Shown here piece by piece: positions 1 through 8,601 of a stretch of 64,000 bases of DNA (position 1 is the first letter of the stretch; the number at the start of each line of letters is the position of its first letter). The stretch is from Bacillus massiliigorillae (GTDB lineage: Bacteria > Bacillota > Bacilli > Bacillales > DSM-1321). The notes below the pieces were generated by a model. It was not told the DNA's origin and ran no database searches. It worked only from the letters and a program-made list of their open reading frames with translations. The translations under genes were made by a program, and so were the position numbers. The stretch spans positions 1,253,286 through 1,317,285 of the forward strand of contig NZ_HG428741.1 in NCBI RefSeq assembly GCF_000380245.2. The letters run 5' to 3'.

Positions 1-248
1 CCTGGCATAGAAGGTCCTCCACCAGGACCAGAAGGAGGGAATCCACCGCCACCCGGCATAGAAGGTCCAGTACCAGGACCAAAGGGAGGAAATCCGCTAC
101 CACTCGGCATAGAAGGTGCTCCACCTGGCATTGGCAAAATACTACTGGGTATTGGTGGAGGAAGGCGATCATATTCATAATGGTTATAAGAATTATTTAT
201 ATCATTATTATCAAACGTATGGTTATACATATTAGGTTGCTGATACAT
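1..248 (-). CDS. Pro/Gly-rich repeat protein, spore-coat-like, C-terminus off the left edge
   Basis: An open frame runs from ATG at 248 on the minus strand to the window edge, 82 codons with no stop. The first 30 or so residues are rich in Asn, Tyr and His. After that come Pro/Gly-rich units containing GFPP, GPG and PSMP, about 17 residues each, encoded by near-identical 51-bp repeats. An AAAGGA-like ribosome site lies just upstream, and a sigma-K-like promoter lies about 40 bp upstream of the ATG. Low-complexity Pro/Gly/Tyr proteins of this kind are common in Bacillus spore coats and exosporium, so a late-sporulation structural role is inferred. I do not recognise a named family. The gene is divergent from the bacteriocin precursor. 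Confidence 0.6.
   Translation of the reverse strand, partial: MYQQPNMYNHTFDNNDINNSYNHYEYDRLPPPIPSSILPMPGGAPSMPSGSGFPPFGPGTGPSMPGGGGFPPSGPGGGPSMP
4..120. repeat. 51-bp tandem coding repeat
   Basis: Units begin with GGCATAGAAGGT at positions 4, 55 and 106. The first two are full 51-bp copies, and the third decays after about 15 bp. They encode 17-residue Pro/Gly units in the minus-strand gene. More copies may lie beyond the left edge. Copy number in such arrays often differs between strains. Confidence 0.85.
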
Positions 249-287
249 AATATTTTCCTTTCAAAAAATGTGTTTTTCATTCTTATT

Positions 288-315
288 TAAAATATGTAAA
301 TAGGCTTACCTTAGT
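288..315 (-). promoter_or_regulatory. Putative sigma-K promoter of the coat-like gene
   Basis: Read on the minus strand, AC is followed by 17 nt and then CATATTTTA. This fits the Bacillus sigma-K consensus of AC, 16-17 nt, CATANNNTA. The -10 box lies about 40 bp upstream of the ATG at 248. It supports late mother-cell expression. The -35 element is short, so chance matches occur. Confidence 0.45.
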
Positions 316-554
316 TCTTTGGATAGATGCCTCTTAAAGAGGAAAGATTATTTGTTTTAATGAAAAAGAAAAGTAGGTTTATGAACAAACTAAATCTTTC
401 CAATAAATAGGCTTTTGCATCTGTAGCAATACCCATCCACTGTACATAATTTGTTGAAGAGAGTACTTAAAATATGGGTAAAACTATTGATTTTTGCAGT
501 TTTCTCCATTTAAGTTGCTCTTTGTTCAATATTATTACGTGGAGGTATATACTA

Positions 555-785
555 ATGAATGATTTTTATAATCAACTCCAAGCGTTAAATGTTAGTGATT
601 TCCAGACTACTCAGATGATTCCGTGGGATCAAAGTCAATATGGTATGGATAATTCATATCGCCAAATTGGTTTTGGCATCGGGGGTTGCTTTGGGTGTTT
701 CTTATGCTTCGGCTGCTTTGGTTGCGGTGGTAGATGTGGACGCTGTGGTGGTTGTGGAGGACGTTGCGGAAGATGTGGTCGATAA
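555..785 (+). CDS. TOMM bacteriocin precursor, heterocycloanthracin/sonorensin family
   Basis: This is a 76-residue precursor peptide. The start is ATG 555, behind GGAGG at 541-545 with 9-nt spacing. A longer in-frame reading from 474 has no ribosome site. The leader (about residues 1-44) holds acidic and amide residues, the motif VSDF and few Cys. The core (about residues 45-76) has ten Cys, nearly all in CFG, CFL, CGG or CGR steps, so Cys recurs every third or fourth residue with Gly, Phe and Arg between. That pattern is typical of heterocycloanthracin-type precursors, in which Cys is cyclodehydrated and oxidised to thiazole. The modification genes follow on the same strand after a terminator. 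No obvious leader-cleavage motif is seen apart from a Gly-rich stretch before the first core Cys. Confidence 0.9.
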   Translation: MNDFYNQLQALNVSDFQTTQMIPWDQSQYGMDNSYRQIGFGIGGCFGCFLCFGCFGCGGRCGRCGGCGGRCGRCGR

Positions 786-817
786 TTCATTTTGTATTTA
801 TGAATTGAGGAGGTTTT

Positions 818-847
818 CCCTGCATGAATGTATGCAGGGATTTTTTT
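818..847 (+). terminator. Intrinsic terminator after the precursor gene
   Basis: A perfect 8-bp stem (CCCTGCAT with ATGCAGGG) has a 6-nt loop and is followed by seven T. It lies between the precursor and the maturation operon. It probably makes precursor mRNA more abundant than enzyme mRNA, with read-through or a separate promoter feeding the downstream genes. Confidence 0.88.
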
Positions 848-939
848 GTATACATATGAGACAAATTGTAATACATAGGATGTAAGTGAAGGCTCTTATG
901 TAGATTGCTATAGAATCGCTATGGGTTAGGAGGATCGTA

Positions 940-2886
940 ATGACAAGTGTGACCCCTTCTATGCGCTTAAAAGTCAAAAGAGATGTTTTTTTTCTCCCTG
1001 ATTCAGATAAGGGAGTGTATTTTCGGAATAATGTAAGCTCATTCCGAATGCAGGGGAGTACAATTTTTCAATGGATTGAAAAACTAATGCCTATGTTCAA
1101 TGGAGAACATACGTTAAAGGATTTGACAGATGGTTTGCCAGGACCTTATCGAAATCGTGTTTTTGAAATTGCAGAAGTTCTTTATAAAAATGGGTTTGTT
1201 CGAGATATGAGTCTAGACTACCCGCATCAATTGGCAGAACCTATTATGAAGAAGTATGCTTCGCAAATTGAGTTTTTAAATCATATTGGCAATTCAGGTG
1301 CCGCTCGTTTCCAAACATATCGACAGATGAAAGTACTGGCAATTGGATCTGGTTCATTTTTTGTTTCGTTAGTTTCTGCTTTACTTGAATCTGGTTTACC
1401 TCGACTTTTTACATTAATTACTGGTTGTGTGCCTACTAATAGAGAGAGAATAGCGGAAATTGTTACACATGCAAGTGAGGAAGATAATGAAGTAGCGATT
1501 GAGGAGATTCGTATTACTTCTATAGGAGATAATTCTTGGAAAGAGTGTGTGCGTCCATTTGATGCAGTTTTATATGTATCACAAGAAGGTAATATTGAGG
1601 AATTAAGAGCTATTCATTTGGCTTGTAAGAGTGAAAATAAAATATTTATGCCAGCAGTAAACCTGAAAAATGTAGGTTTGGTGGGTCCAGTAATGCAAAA
1701 GGATTCAACAGGATGCTGGGAATCTGCATGGCGACGTTTGCACCAAACAGTACTCGAAAAAGATACTGAATTATCAACATTTTCATCAGTTGCTGGAGCA
1801 ATGTTAGCAAATGTAATGGTATTTGCATTTTTTAAAGAAGTGACAGGGGCAGTGGAAGCGAGTCGGAATAATCAATTCTATTTGCTCAATATGGAAACAT
1901 TAGAAGGCAATTGGCATCAATTTATGAATCATCCTCAAGTGCAAGGCGATATAAAGGCAAGATGGGTGGAAGACATTGATAATAGGATTATTGAGAGAAA
2001 CAGTGTAGGCGAGGAAGGGAAATGGTTTATTTCATTCAGTATGTTAACTTCACCTGAAATAGGTGTTTTTCATAGTTGGGAGGAAGGAGATTTAAAGCAG
2101 CTTCCTTTAGCTCAATGTCAGGTTCAAGTTGTCAATCCATTGACTGACGGTCCTGCTGAATTATTACCAGAAATAATTTGTTCAGATTTGACTCATGAAG
2201 AAGCAAGAAGAGAAGCCGGTTTAAGTGGTATCGAAGCGTATGCGTTGCCTAATGTTAGACATCTCATAACAACAGCATCTTTAGAAAATGTGAAATTTGA
2301 AGAATATATGGGTATTGGTAGTGGCGAGACCGTTGCAGAATGTATTTGTAGAGGACTGAGTAAATGCTTAAATGAAGAGCTTCGTTTACGAACAAGAAAT
2401 GAAACTATTTCAGTTCAGTTGGTGAAATTAAGTACAGTAGAAGATGAACGAGTTAAGTATTATTTACAGTCACTTACTACAATGCAAGGTGCACCTAGGA
2501 TTGGCATTGGAAGAGAAATTCATGGTTTCCCTGTAGCGTGGATTAATTCGGGTGAGAAGTGGTTGGGATGTGTAGGTTTAAATATAACAATGGCGTTACA
2601 AAATGTGCTACGACAAGCGATTATGAAAGTACAAAATAAGGGTAGACAAATTGAAGTTCAAGGATTGGAACTTTCTGATGTGTTTCTGGAAGATAAGCCT
2701 CTACTGGACTTATTGATTCCTACGTGTAACAAGACAGCCCATATTGAAATAGTGCAACATTCGAGGGGGATTTTAAAAGCCAACAATAAAGAACTACTGC
2801 TTATGGAACTGGACTTGGAGCCATTTTTTAAAGAAAAATTAGCTGGAGTGTATGGAGTGTTAGTACGAGAGGAGGTGGCAAGGTGA
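940..2886 (+). CDS. Thiazole-containing bacteriocin maturation protein, ThiF-like
   Basis: This 648-residue protein resembles the ThiF-like putative thiazole-containing bacteriocin maturation proteins of Bacillus TOMM clusters. The start ATG follows AGGAGG. Residues about 10-95 look like a PqqD-like RiPP recognition fold (VYFRNN, then a dense hydrophobic pattern ending NGFVRD), which in related systems grips the leader peptide. From about residue 130 a Rossmann-like segment begins (KVLAIGSGSF), as in E1/ThiF proteins. No CxxC zinc pair is obvious here, so it may bind or present substrate rather than adenylate it; that is inference. It overlaps the cyclodehydratase gene by 4 nt, which suggests translational coupling. 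Confidence 0.82.
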   Translation: MTSVTPSMRLKVKRDVFFLPDSDKGVYFRNNVSSFRMQGSTIFQWIEKLMPMFNGEHTLKDLTDGLPGPYRNRVFEIAEVLYKNGFVRDMSLDYPHQLAEPIMKKYASQIEFLNHIGNSGAARFQTYRQMKVLAIGSGSFFVSLVSALLESGLPRLFTLITGCVPTNRERIAEIVTHASEEDNEVAIEEIRITSIGDNSWKECVRPFDAVLYVSQEGNIEELRAIHLACKSENKIFMPAVNLKNVGLVGPVMQKDSTGCWESAWRRLHQTVLEKDTELSTFSSVAGAMLANVMVFAFFKEVTGAVEASRNNQFYLLNMETLEGNWHQFMNHPQVQGDIKARWVEDIDNRIIERNSVGEEGKWFISFSMLTSPEIGVFHSWEEGDLKQLPLAQCQVQVVNPLTDGPAELLPEIICSDLTHEEARREAGLSGIEAYALPNVRHLITTASLENVKFEEYMGIGSGETVAECICRGLSKCLNEELRLRTRNETISVQLVKLSTVEDERVKYYLQSLTTMQGAPRIGIGREIHGFPVAWINSGEKWLGCVGLNITMALQNVLRQAIMKVQNKGRQIEVQGLELSDVFLEDKPLLDLLIPTCNKTAHIEIVQHSRGILKANNKELLLMELDLEPFFKEKLAGVYGVLVREEVAR

Positions 2887-4829
2887 GTTATGTTGTGTTG
2901 GTTGTCGGAGAAGGACTATTGACAGATAGTGTTATTAGAGAATTATCAGACCAATACAAGATTATTCATCAAACTAATGTTGAGCTAAATCTTGCTGGAA
3001 ATATTCATTTAGCTTTAGTTTTACAAGATGGTTGGGAACCAGCTATGCATGTCAAAGCAGAGAAAGTATTTAGAGAAGCTAATATTCCCTGGCTTCGTAG
3101 TTTTGTGTCATTTGGAGAAGGAATGGTTGGTCCAATAGTGTACCCAGATACAATTGGTTGTTCTCAGTGTGCAGATCATCGGCGTCTCATGGCAGGACGT
3201 GAACGTAAAGAAATGTGGGAAGTGCGAATGCATTTGCAAGAGAATAGCGGAATAGAGAGCGATGTAACGGCAACTCAGCTCGGTATTAGGCATATGGCTT
3301 ATCTAATTTGTGCGGAAGTAGAGAAGATAGCAAGGGATGACAACAATAGACACGGGCAAGAACGTGTGGCTTTAATCAATCTGACATCATTGAATACGTC
3401 TTGGCATACTTTTTTACCGAATTCTTCATGTGAGTTTTGTAATCAATTACCTAACGACACACCGACTGAAGCTCGAATTGCTTTGCAGCCTAGTCCAAAG
3501 ATAAGTCCTGATAATTATCGTACTATTTCAATGGATCATTTAAGTAAAGTTTTGGTCAAAGACTATTATGATCAAAAAATGGGCTTTTTAAATAATAAAA
3601 TGATAGACCTTGTACCACCATTTGCTGATGTAAGTGTTAATTTACCTTTATTTATTGGTGAAGAAGGAGTAGCGGGACGGACAAATTCATATGCGATGAG
3701 CGAATCAACTGCTATTTTAGAAGGTTTAGAGAGATATTGTGGAATAGAACCACGAGGGAAAAGAACGGTCATATATGATAGTTATAACAACTTAAAAGAG
3801 CAAGCACTTGATCCTGTAGAATTGGGTGTGCATTCGAAGAAGCATTATGAACAATTTGGTTATCCATTTAAACCATTTGATTATAATAAGCCTATTCATT
3901 GGGTTTGGGGGTATTCGTTTTCACAAGAGCGTCCAATACTAGTTCCAGAGCTACTGGCTTATTATAGTTTAGGGTGTGGAGAAGGATTTGTTTATGAAAC
4001 TTCGAACGGCTGTGCTTTAGGTGGGAGTTTAGAGGAGACTATTTTTTATGGAATTATGGAAGTTATAGAGCGAGATTCGTTTCTATTGACATGGTATGCG
4101 AACATGCAATTACCTCGACTTGACCCTTATTCAGCGAATGATGAAGAATTGCATTTAATGATTGATAGAGCACGAGCTGTTGCAGGGTATGATATTCATT
4201 TGTTTAATGCCACAATGGAGCACGGCATCCCAAGCATATGGGCATTGGCTAAGAATAGAAAGCAAAAGGGATTAAATATCATATGTGCGGCAGGAGCTCA
4301 TGTAGATCCTGTTAAAGCGGTCAAAAGTGCGGTCCATGAGCTGGCTGGAATGATGTTAACTTTAGATAAAAAGTTTGAAGATAACCGAGATGAATATGAA
4401 AGAATGTTTCAAGATTCAACGTTAGTCAAACAGATGGATGACCACGGCATGTTGTTTGGCTTGCCGCAAACGGAAGAGCGATTGAAGTTTCTATTAGAAG
4501 AAAATCGTCCATTACGAACATTTACTGAAGAGTTTAAACGCCACAATAAGTCTTTTGATTTAAAAGATGATTTACAAGATATTTTGCAAGCTTTGCGGCA
4601 GGTAGACCTTGATGTAATTGTAGTGAATCAAACATCACCAGAAATTAAGCGGAATGGATTGCACTGTGTGAAAGTGATTATTCCTGGAATGTTGCCTATG
4701 ACATTTGGACATCATCTTACTCGTGTGACTGGTCTTGATAGAGTATTAAAGGTTCCTATGGAGCTCGGGTATACAACGAAACCATTGAGTAGGGAACAAC
4801 TCAATCCATATCCACATCCGTTTCCATAA
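2883..4829 (+). CDS. YcaO-type cyclodehydratase with N-terminal E1-like domain (TOMM C/D fusion)
   Basis: This 648-residue enzyme uses ATP to cyclodehydrate Cys, Ser or Thr of the precursor into azolines. The start is GTG 2883 within a GTGA overlap with the upstream stop. Residues 1-190 form a small E1-like domain with two Cys pairs (CSQC and CEFC), the usual structural zinc site of the C part. Residues about 220-648 are the YcaO domain, with the conserved GLERYCG stretch, the EVIERDSF stretch and a C-terminal PYPHPFP tail. This Pro-x-Pro-x-Pro tail is typical of cyclodehydratase YcaO proteins. It should act with the ThiF-like protein and the dehydrogenase downstream. Confidence 0.92.
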   Translation: MSYVVLVVGEGLLTDSVIRELSDQYKIIHQTNVELNLAGNIHLALVLQDGWEPAMHVKAEKVFREANIPWLRSFVSFGEGMVGPIVYPDTIGCSQCADHRRLMAGRERKEMWEVRMHLQENSGIESDVTATQLGIRHMAYLICAEVEKIARDDNNRHGQERVALINLTSLNTSWHTFLPNSSCEFCNQLPNDTPTEARIALQPSPKISPDNYRTISMDHLSKVLVKDYYDQKMGFLNNKMIDLVPPFADVSVNLPLFIGEEGVAGRTNSYAMSESTAILEGLERYCGIEPRGKRTVIYDSYNNLKEQALDPVELGVHSKKHYEQFGYPFKPFDYNKPIHWVWGYSFSQERPILVPELLAYYSLGCGEGFVYETSNGCALGGSLEETIFYGIMEVIERDSFLLTWYANMQLPRLDPYSANDEELHLMIDRARAVAGYDIHLFNATMEHGIPSIWALAKNRKQKGLNIICAAGAHVDPVKAVKSAVHELAGMMLTLDKKFEDNRDEYERMFQDSTLVKQMDDHGMLFGLPQTEERLKFLLEENRPLRTFTEEFKRHNKSFDLKDDLQDILQALRQVDLDVIVVNQTSPEIKRNGLHCVKVIIPGMLPMTFGHHLTRVTGLDRVLKVPMELGYTTKPLSREQLNPYPHPFP

Positions 4830-4850
4830 TTAGTGATTAGGAGGTAGAAG

Positions 4851-6419
4851 ATGATTCTTGATGAGTTTCTACACAATCTACACTATCACGTTGACAAATT
4901 AAGTCCGCCAAATTGGGAAGTGGATTGGGATGATGCACCACTACCGTATAAGCTTTATCAAGGCTTGCCTAGTTTTCCGTTTTCTCTAGAAGTACCGATG
5001 ACATTTGAAGAAAGGAATACTAGCTCTACACCAGATTTCGAAAGCATGGGCGATTTTCTTTGGTATGTGTACGGTCTTACTCAATTGAGAGAGTCTTTTT
5101 TTTCAGCGGAGTCTTTAGATGAAGAAGGAGATTTATTACGGTCATTCCGGCGGTATGCTCCTTCAGGTGGAGCGCTGTATCCAAATGAATTATATGTATA
5201 TTTAAAAATAGAACATTTGCCAACTGGAATTTATCATTATGATGTAGCTCACCATCGTTTAGTGTTGTTACGAGAAGGAGAATTTGATTCTTATATTGAA
5301 GCTACTCTTGGCAATCGAGTTGATATGTCTGAGTGTTTTGGGACTGTATTTATTTCGACAATGTTCTGGAAAAATTATTATAAATACAATAATTTTGCTT
5401 ATCGTTTGCAAGGAATGGATACTGGCGTTGTAATTGGGCAATTGTTAGAGATAGCAAAACGCTTTCGTTTTGAATCGTGTGTGTATTTTCAATTTTTAGA
5501 TCGTGCTGTTAATCATTTACTTGGGCTTGTGGAAAATGAAGAAAGCACATATGCTGTGATTCCATTATCAGTACAATCAGCAAATTGTTTTTCGGTTTCT
5601 AATGAAAAGAATGTCAATATTACTTCAGAACAATTATGTAATGATTTACATGAGATTCATTGTAATCATTATGTACACTCACAAAATATTAAAGAGTACC
5701 CAATGTTAATTAACATGAATGAAGCGTCTATGTTGGAAGCTACTGAATCGTTTCGGTATATGACTTTGGAGAATTCTGAGAATGAAGTGTATCAGCAAGT
5801 ATCTTTACCGCCTGTGGAACGACTATCGTATGATTTGGCATCTGTGTGCCGAAAGCGATTTTCTCCGGAAATGGATTTTGTTTTGGGAAAGGTAAGTAAA
5901 GAACAATTAAGCTGTCTTATGTATGAGGCAATGGAGTCATTCAAATATCAGAATGACCTTGGACTTTTGAAACAAACATCATTAACAATTTATAGTTGTT
6001 TGTACAATGTAGATGATGTTCCATCTGGTGCTTATAGATATGACAGTAGTACACATGCTTTACAGCCGAGACAGTTGGGAGACCAACGACTTCGACTACA
6101 GCAAGGAATGACTATTAGTAATGTGAACATGCAACAAATTCCTATGTGTATACATGTAGGTGGAGAAAAGGAGCATTACAAAGAATCATTTGGCTATCGG
6201 GGCTATCGCATTCAACAGATGGAAGCTGGAATGCTTGTACAACGACTGCTATTAGTTGCTTCAGCTCTCGGAATGGGAGGGCATCCACTACTTGGATATG
6301 ATGTGGATTTATGTGATGAACTTTATCGAGTAAAAACTGAAGGGATAACAAGTTTAATTCAAGTACCAATTGGCTTTTATAGAAATCGCCCTTGGTTGAA
6401 GGGACGTTTAAGTAGTTAA
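4851..6419 (+). CDS. SagB-type azoline dehydrogenase, tandem nitroreductase domains
   Basis: This 522-residue protein is of the FMN-dependent nitroreductase superfamily, SagB/McbC type. It would oxidise azolines to aromatic thiazoles or oxazoles. AGGAGG lies 5-10 nt before the ATG. The first copy (about residues 60-245) carries YAPSGGALYPNE and GIYHYD, hallmarks of the family. The second copy (about residues 310-515) repeats the layout with GAYRYD and GYRGYRIQQMEAGMLVQ but is more divergent. SagB-type enzymes normally work as dimers, so the duplication may build both halves of the active site into one chain. It is the last gene of the operon and is followed by a terminator. Confidence 0.88.
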   Translation: MILDEFLHNLHYHVDKLSPPNWEVDWDDAPLPYKLYQGLPSFPFSLEVPMTFEERNTSSTPDFESMGDFLWYVYGLTQLRESFFSAESLDEEGDLLRSFRRYAPSGGALYPNELYVYLKIEHLPTGIYHYDVAHHRLVLLREGEFDSYIEATLGNRVDMSECFGTVFISTMFWKNYYKYNNFAYRLQGMDTGVVIGQLLEIAKRFRFESCVYFQFLDRAVNHLLGLVENEESTYAVIPLSVQSANCFSVSNEKNVNITSEQLCNDLHEIHCNHYVHSQNIKEYPMLINMNEASMLEATESFRYMTLENSENEVYQQVSLPPVERLSYDLASVCRKRFSPEMDFVLGKVSKEQLSCLMYEAMESFKYQNDLGLLKQTSLTIYSCLYNVDDVPSGAYRYDSSTHALQPRQLGDQRLRLQQGMTISNVNMQQIPMCIHVGGEKEHYKESFGYRGYRIQQMEAGMLVQRLLLVASALGMGGHPLLGYDVDLCDELYRVKTEGITSLIQVPIGFYRNRPWLKGRLSS

Positions 6420-6439
6420 ATATAATCTGTTATGAATTT

Positions 6440-6482
6440 ACAGTCTTAATTTCTATATAGGGAATTAGGGCTGTATTTTTTT
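6440..6482 (+). terminator. Terminator of the TOMM maturation operon
   Basis: A 12-bp stem from ACAGTCTTAATT to AATTAGGGCTGT, with two G-U pairs, is followed by a run of seven T. It closes the bacteriocin operon and shows that the MBL gene downstream is a separate unit. Confidence 0.85.
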
Positions 6483-6607
6483 CTGAATTCTTCTTAAAAC
6501 AACCTTTGAATAGGAGTTATAATGGAAGTGGGATGAATGGAGATAAACTATAGAATCAACTGAACAAAATTATATAGTTCCATTAAAAGTAAAGGGTTGA
6601 GAATTAA

Positions 6608-7459
6608 GTGAGAAAGTTAAATAGGGGGATTATGATTTTGACGATTACTTTTTTAGTATTAATCGTTATATTTTTTTTCTTGTATAAATGGTTTATGCAA
6701 GAATCAAGAGAAGAACGTGAGAAAGCTCCGTTTGCTGTAACAGTATTAGAGACTGGAAAATCAGATTGTATCATTATTGAGACAGGTGGGGAAATCATAC
6801 TTGTTGATAGTGGCGAAGATAAGAATGCTAAGAAAATACTTCGATATTTAAAGAAAAAGAATATTAAAGAAATTGATTATTTCATTCTTACTCATCCAGA
6901 TAAAGACCATATCGGGGGAGCGGATCATATACTTAGAGAATTGAAAGTGAAACAACTGATTCATAGCCATTATGAAGCAAATACGAAACAATATAAGCAA
7001 TACATAGAGGTTTGTTCAGAAAAGGGAATTGTACCTAAAACACTAAAAGAACCAATGAAATTTCAAATCAATGATGCTCAGTTCACATTATATCCTCCTG
7101 AACGTTTATATTATGAAGAGGATAATGATTATTCTCTCGTTCTTAGTGTTGTATATAAAAAAACGAGTTTTTTATTTGCTGGAGATGCTGAAGAAACACG
7201 ATTAAAAGAACTAATGCGAATAGATAATCTACAGCATACATTTTTGAAGGTTCCTCATCATGGTAAATATAATGAACAAACGAAACTATTTCTACAGCAA
7301 GTTGCACCTTCCTATAGTGTTATTACTTGTTCCGATGAAGAACCACCAAAGAAAAAAACGTTAAAAGCGCTAGATGCATTGAATGTTAAAACCTTTTTAA
7401 CAAGTAAAGGTACGGTATATTGCACGAGTAATGGTAAGAAAATCAAAATCACACAATAA
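6608..7459 (+). CDS. Membrane-anchored MBL-fold hydrolase, ComEC C-terminal-like
   Basis: This 283-residue protein has one N-terminal membrane segment (about residues 8-27) and then a metallo-beta-lactamase fold facing outside the cell. Metal-site motifs are THPDKDHIGG at about residues 95-104, FAGDAEE, and PHHGKYNEQ near the end, the arrangement seen in the ComEC C-terminal nuclease domain and its stand-alone relatives. The substrate is unknown; an extracellular phosphodiesterase or nuclease is plausible. The GTG at 6608 has AAAGGG 11 nt upstream. An inner ATG at 6632 sits only about 4 nt after GGGGG, so the GTG is preferred but not certain. Its link to the bacteriocin cluster is unproven. 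Confidence 0.8.
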   Translation: MRKLNRGIMILTITFLVLIVIFFFLYKWFMQESREEREKAPFAVTVLETGKSDCIIIETGGEIILVDSGEDKNAKKILRYLKKKNIKEIDYFILTHPDKDHIGGADHILRELKVKQLIHSHYEANTKQYKQYIEVCSEKGIVPKTLKEPMKFQINDAQFTLYPPERLYYEEDNDYSLVLSVVYKKTSFLFAGDAEETRLKELMRIDNLQHTFLKVPHHGKYNEQTKLFLQQVAPSYSVITCSDEEPPKKKTLKALDALNVKTFLTSKGTVYCTSNGKKIKITQ

Positions 7460-7466
7460 ACAGCTA

Positions 7467-7508
7467 GGGGACTAAAAAGGTCAAAGTATTAAGATCTTTT
7501 TAGTCCCC
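7467..7508. terminator. Bidirectional terminator between MBL gene and lrgB
   Basis: A perfect 13-bp stem (GGGGACTAAAAAG with CTTTTTAGTCCCC) separates two converging genes. The T-run is inside the stem in both directions, and the flanking T-tracts are weak. Confidence 0.75.
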
Positions 7509-7540
7509 ATTCTATTAAACATTTATAAAATAGTACGTTA

Positions 7541-8227
7541 CTACATAAAAAACGGAATAATCGAACCAATAATTGCTCCAAGAATTGCAGTCAAAGCCAT
7601 CGACACAGAACCCATGGAGAAGCTTAGTTCCCCATATTCAGAAGCTTTCGAAGTACCAAGTGCATGTGAGGCACTGCCAAGAGCAATTCCTTTCCCCATA
7701 TCACTATGAATACGGCTCCATTTAATAAAGAGTGGACCTAGTACAGCACCAACGAACCCAGCAATCACTACTAATACAACCGTAATTGCAGGAATTCCTC
7801 CTAATTCAGAGGAGACTTCCATAGCAACAGGAGTTGTAAGTGATTTTGGTAGAAGAGAAAGAATCATATCTTTATTTACTCCAAATAGAAATGCCAAAAG
7901 TGAGCCGCTCATCATTCCAACAACCAAGCCAATTGATACTCCAGAGACAATTGGTAATAAGTATTTCACTAATATTTTTCTTTGGTTATATAAAGGGTAA
8001 GCGAGAGCTACTACAGCTGGTCCTAATAAATAATTAATCCAATGACCTCCTATTAAATATGTGTTATATGGAATATGAAATAAAACAAGTATTCCAATAA
8101 TAACTAGCACTGTTGTCAAAATCGGCGAAAGAAAAGGAGAGGAGAATTTTAAGTATAATCGATTCATCCCTAAATAAAGTAGAATCGTAATGGATATTAT
8201 AGCGATTGCGATGAGCGCTTGTAACAT
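7541..8227 (-). CDS. lrgB: LrgB family membrane protein
   Basis: This 228-residue protein has six or more hydrophobic segments and matches the LrgB/CidB family. The sequence around GLVVGMMSGS and the C-terminal run SASHALGTSKASEYGE are highly characteristic. LrgAB proteins influence murein hydrolase activity and programmed lysis, and also take part in pyruvate transport in some Firmicutes. The start overlaps the upstream lrgA gene by 31 nt. The pair forms one operon on the minus strand; no LytSR-type regulator is inside the window. Confidence 0.92.
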   Translation of the reverse strand: MLQALIAIAIISITILLYLGMNRLYLKFSSPFLSPILTTVLVIIGILVLFHIPYNTYLIGGHWINYLLGPAVVALAYPLYNQRKILVKYLLPIVSGVSIGLVVGMMSGSLLAFLFGVNKDMILSLLPKSLTTPVAMEVSSELGGIPAITVVLVVIAGFVGAVLGPLFIKWSRIHSDMGKGIALGSASHALGTSKASEYGELSFSMGSVSMALTAILGAIIGSIIPFFM

Positions 8228-8601
8228 TTTTTCTTTTCCTCTCTTTGCTTCGTTTTATGTTCAACAAATTGACTAATTTTCCCTGCTGAAACGATAGTCA
8301 TAAGGGTACTTATAATGACAACTAAAAGAACTAATAGACCTTTACCATAAAAAAGATCAGGATATTTTATAATTCCTACTAGAGTAGGAACGAATAACAG
8401 TGGTAAAAAGGCTAATAAGAATCCAGCTCCTCGTTCAATCCATTTTACAGACAAAATATTTAGAGATAATACTAGAAATAATAATAATAAACCGATAATA
8501 CTTCCTGGTAGTGGAATATGCGCGTATGTATGCATAGCATTTCCAATGAACAAAAAAACATATAAAATAGCGATTTGCACAATAATTTTAATGGCATTCA
8601 T
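8197..8601 (-). CDS. lrgA: LrgA/CidA family holin-like protein
   Basis: This 134-residue protein has four membrane segments. It carries the LrgA signatures IPLPGSIIGLLLLF and LFVPTLVGIIKYPDL, and a charged C-terminal tail. It works as the holin-like partner of LrgB. AGGAAG lies 8 nt upstream of the ATG at 8601. The last 30 nt encode a Lys-rich tail that overlaps the start of lrgB, typical of tight translational coupling. It could equally be called cidA, since the two paralogues cannot be told apart here without their regulators. Confidence 0.9.
   Translation of the reverse strand: MNAIKIIVQIAILYVFLFIGNAMHTYAHIPLPGSIIGLLLLFLVLSLNILSVKWIERGAGFLLAFLPLLFVPTLVGIIKYPDLFYGKGLLVLLVVIISTLMTIVSAGKISQFVEHKTKQREEKKKCYKRSSQSL

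Noticed and set aside
474..554. Upstream in-frame extension of the bacteriocin precursor
   Set aside because: No ribosome site at 474, whereas GGAGG at 541 fits ATG 555. The added residues are unlike a TOMM leader.
640..885. ORF in another frame over the precursor core
   Set aside because: It is a shadow of the Cys-codon repeats (runs of V, D and A) and extends through the terminator.
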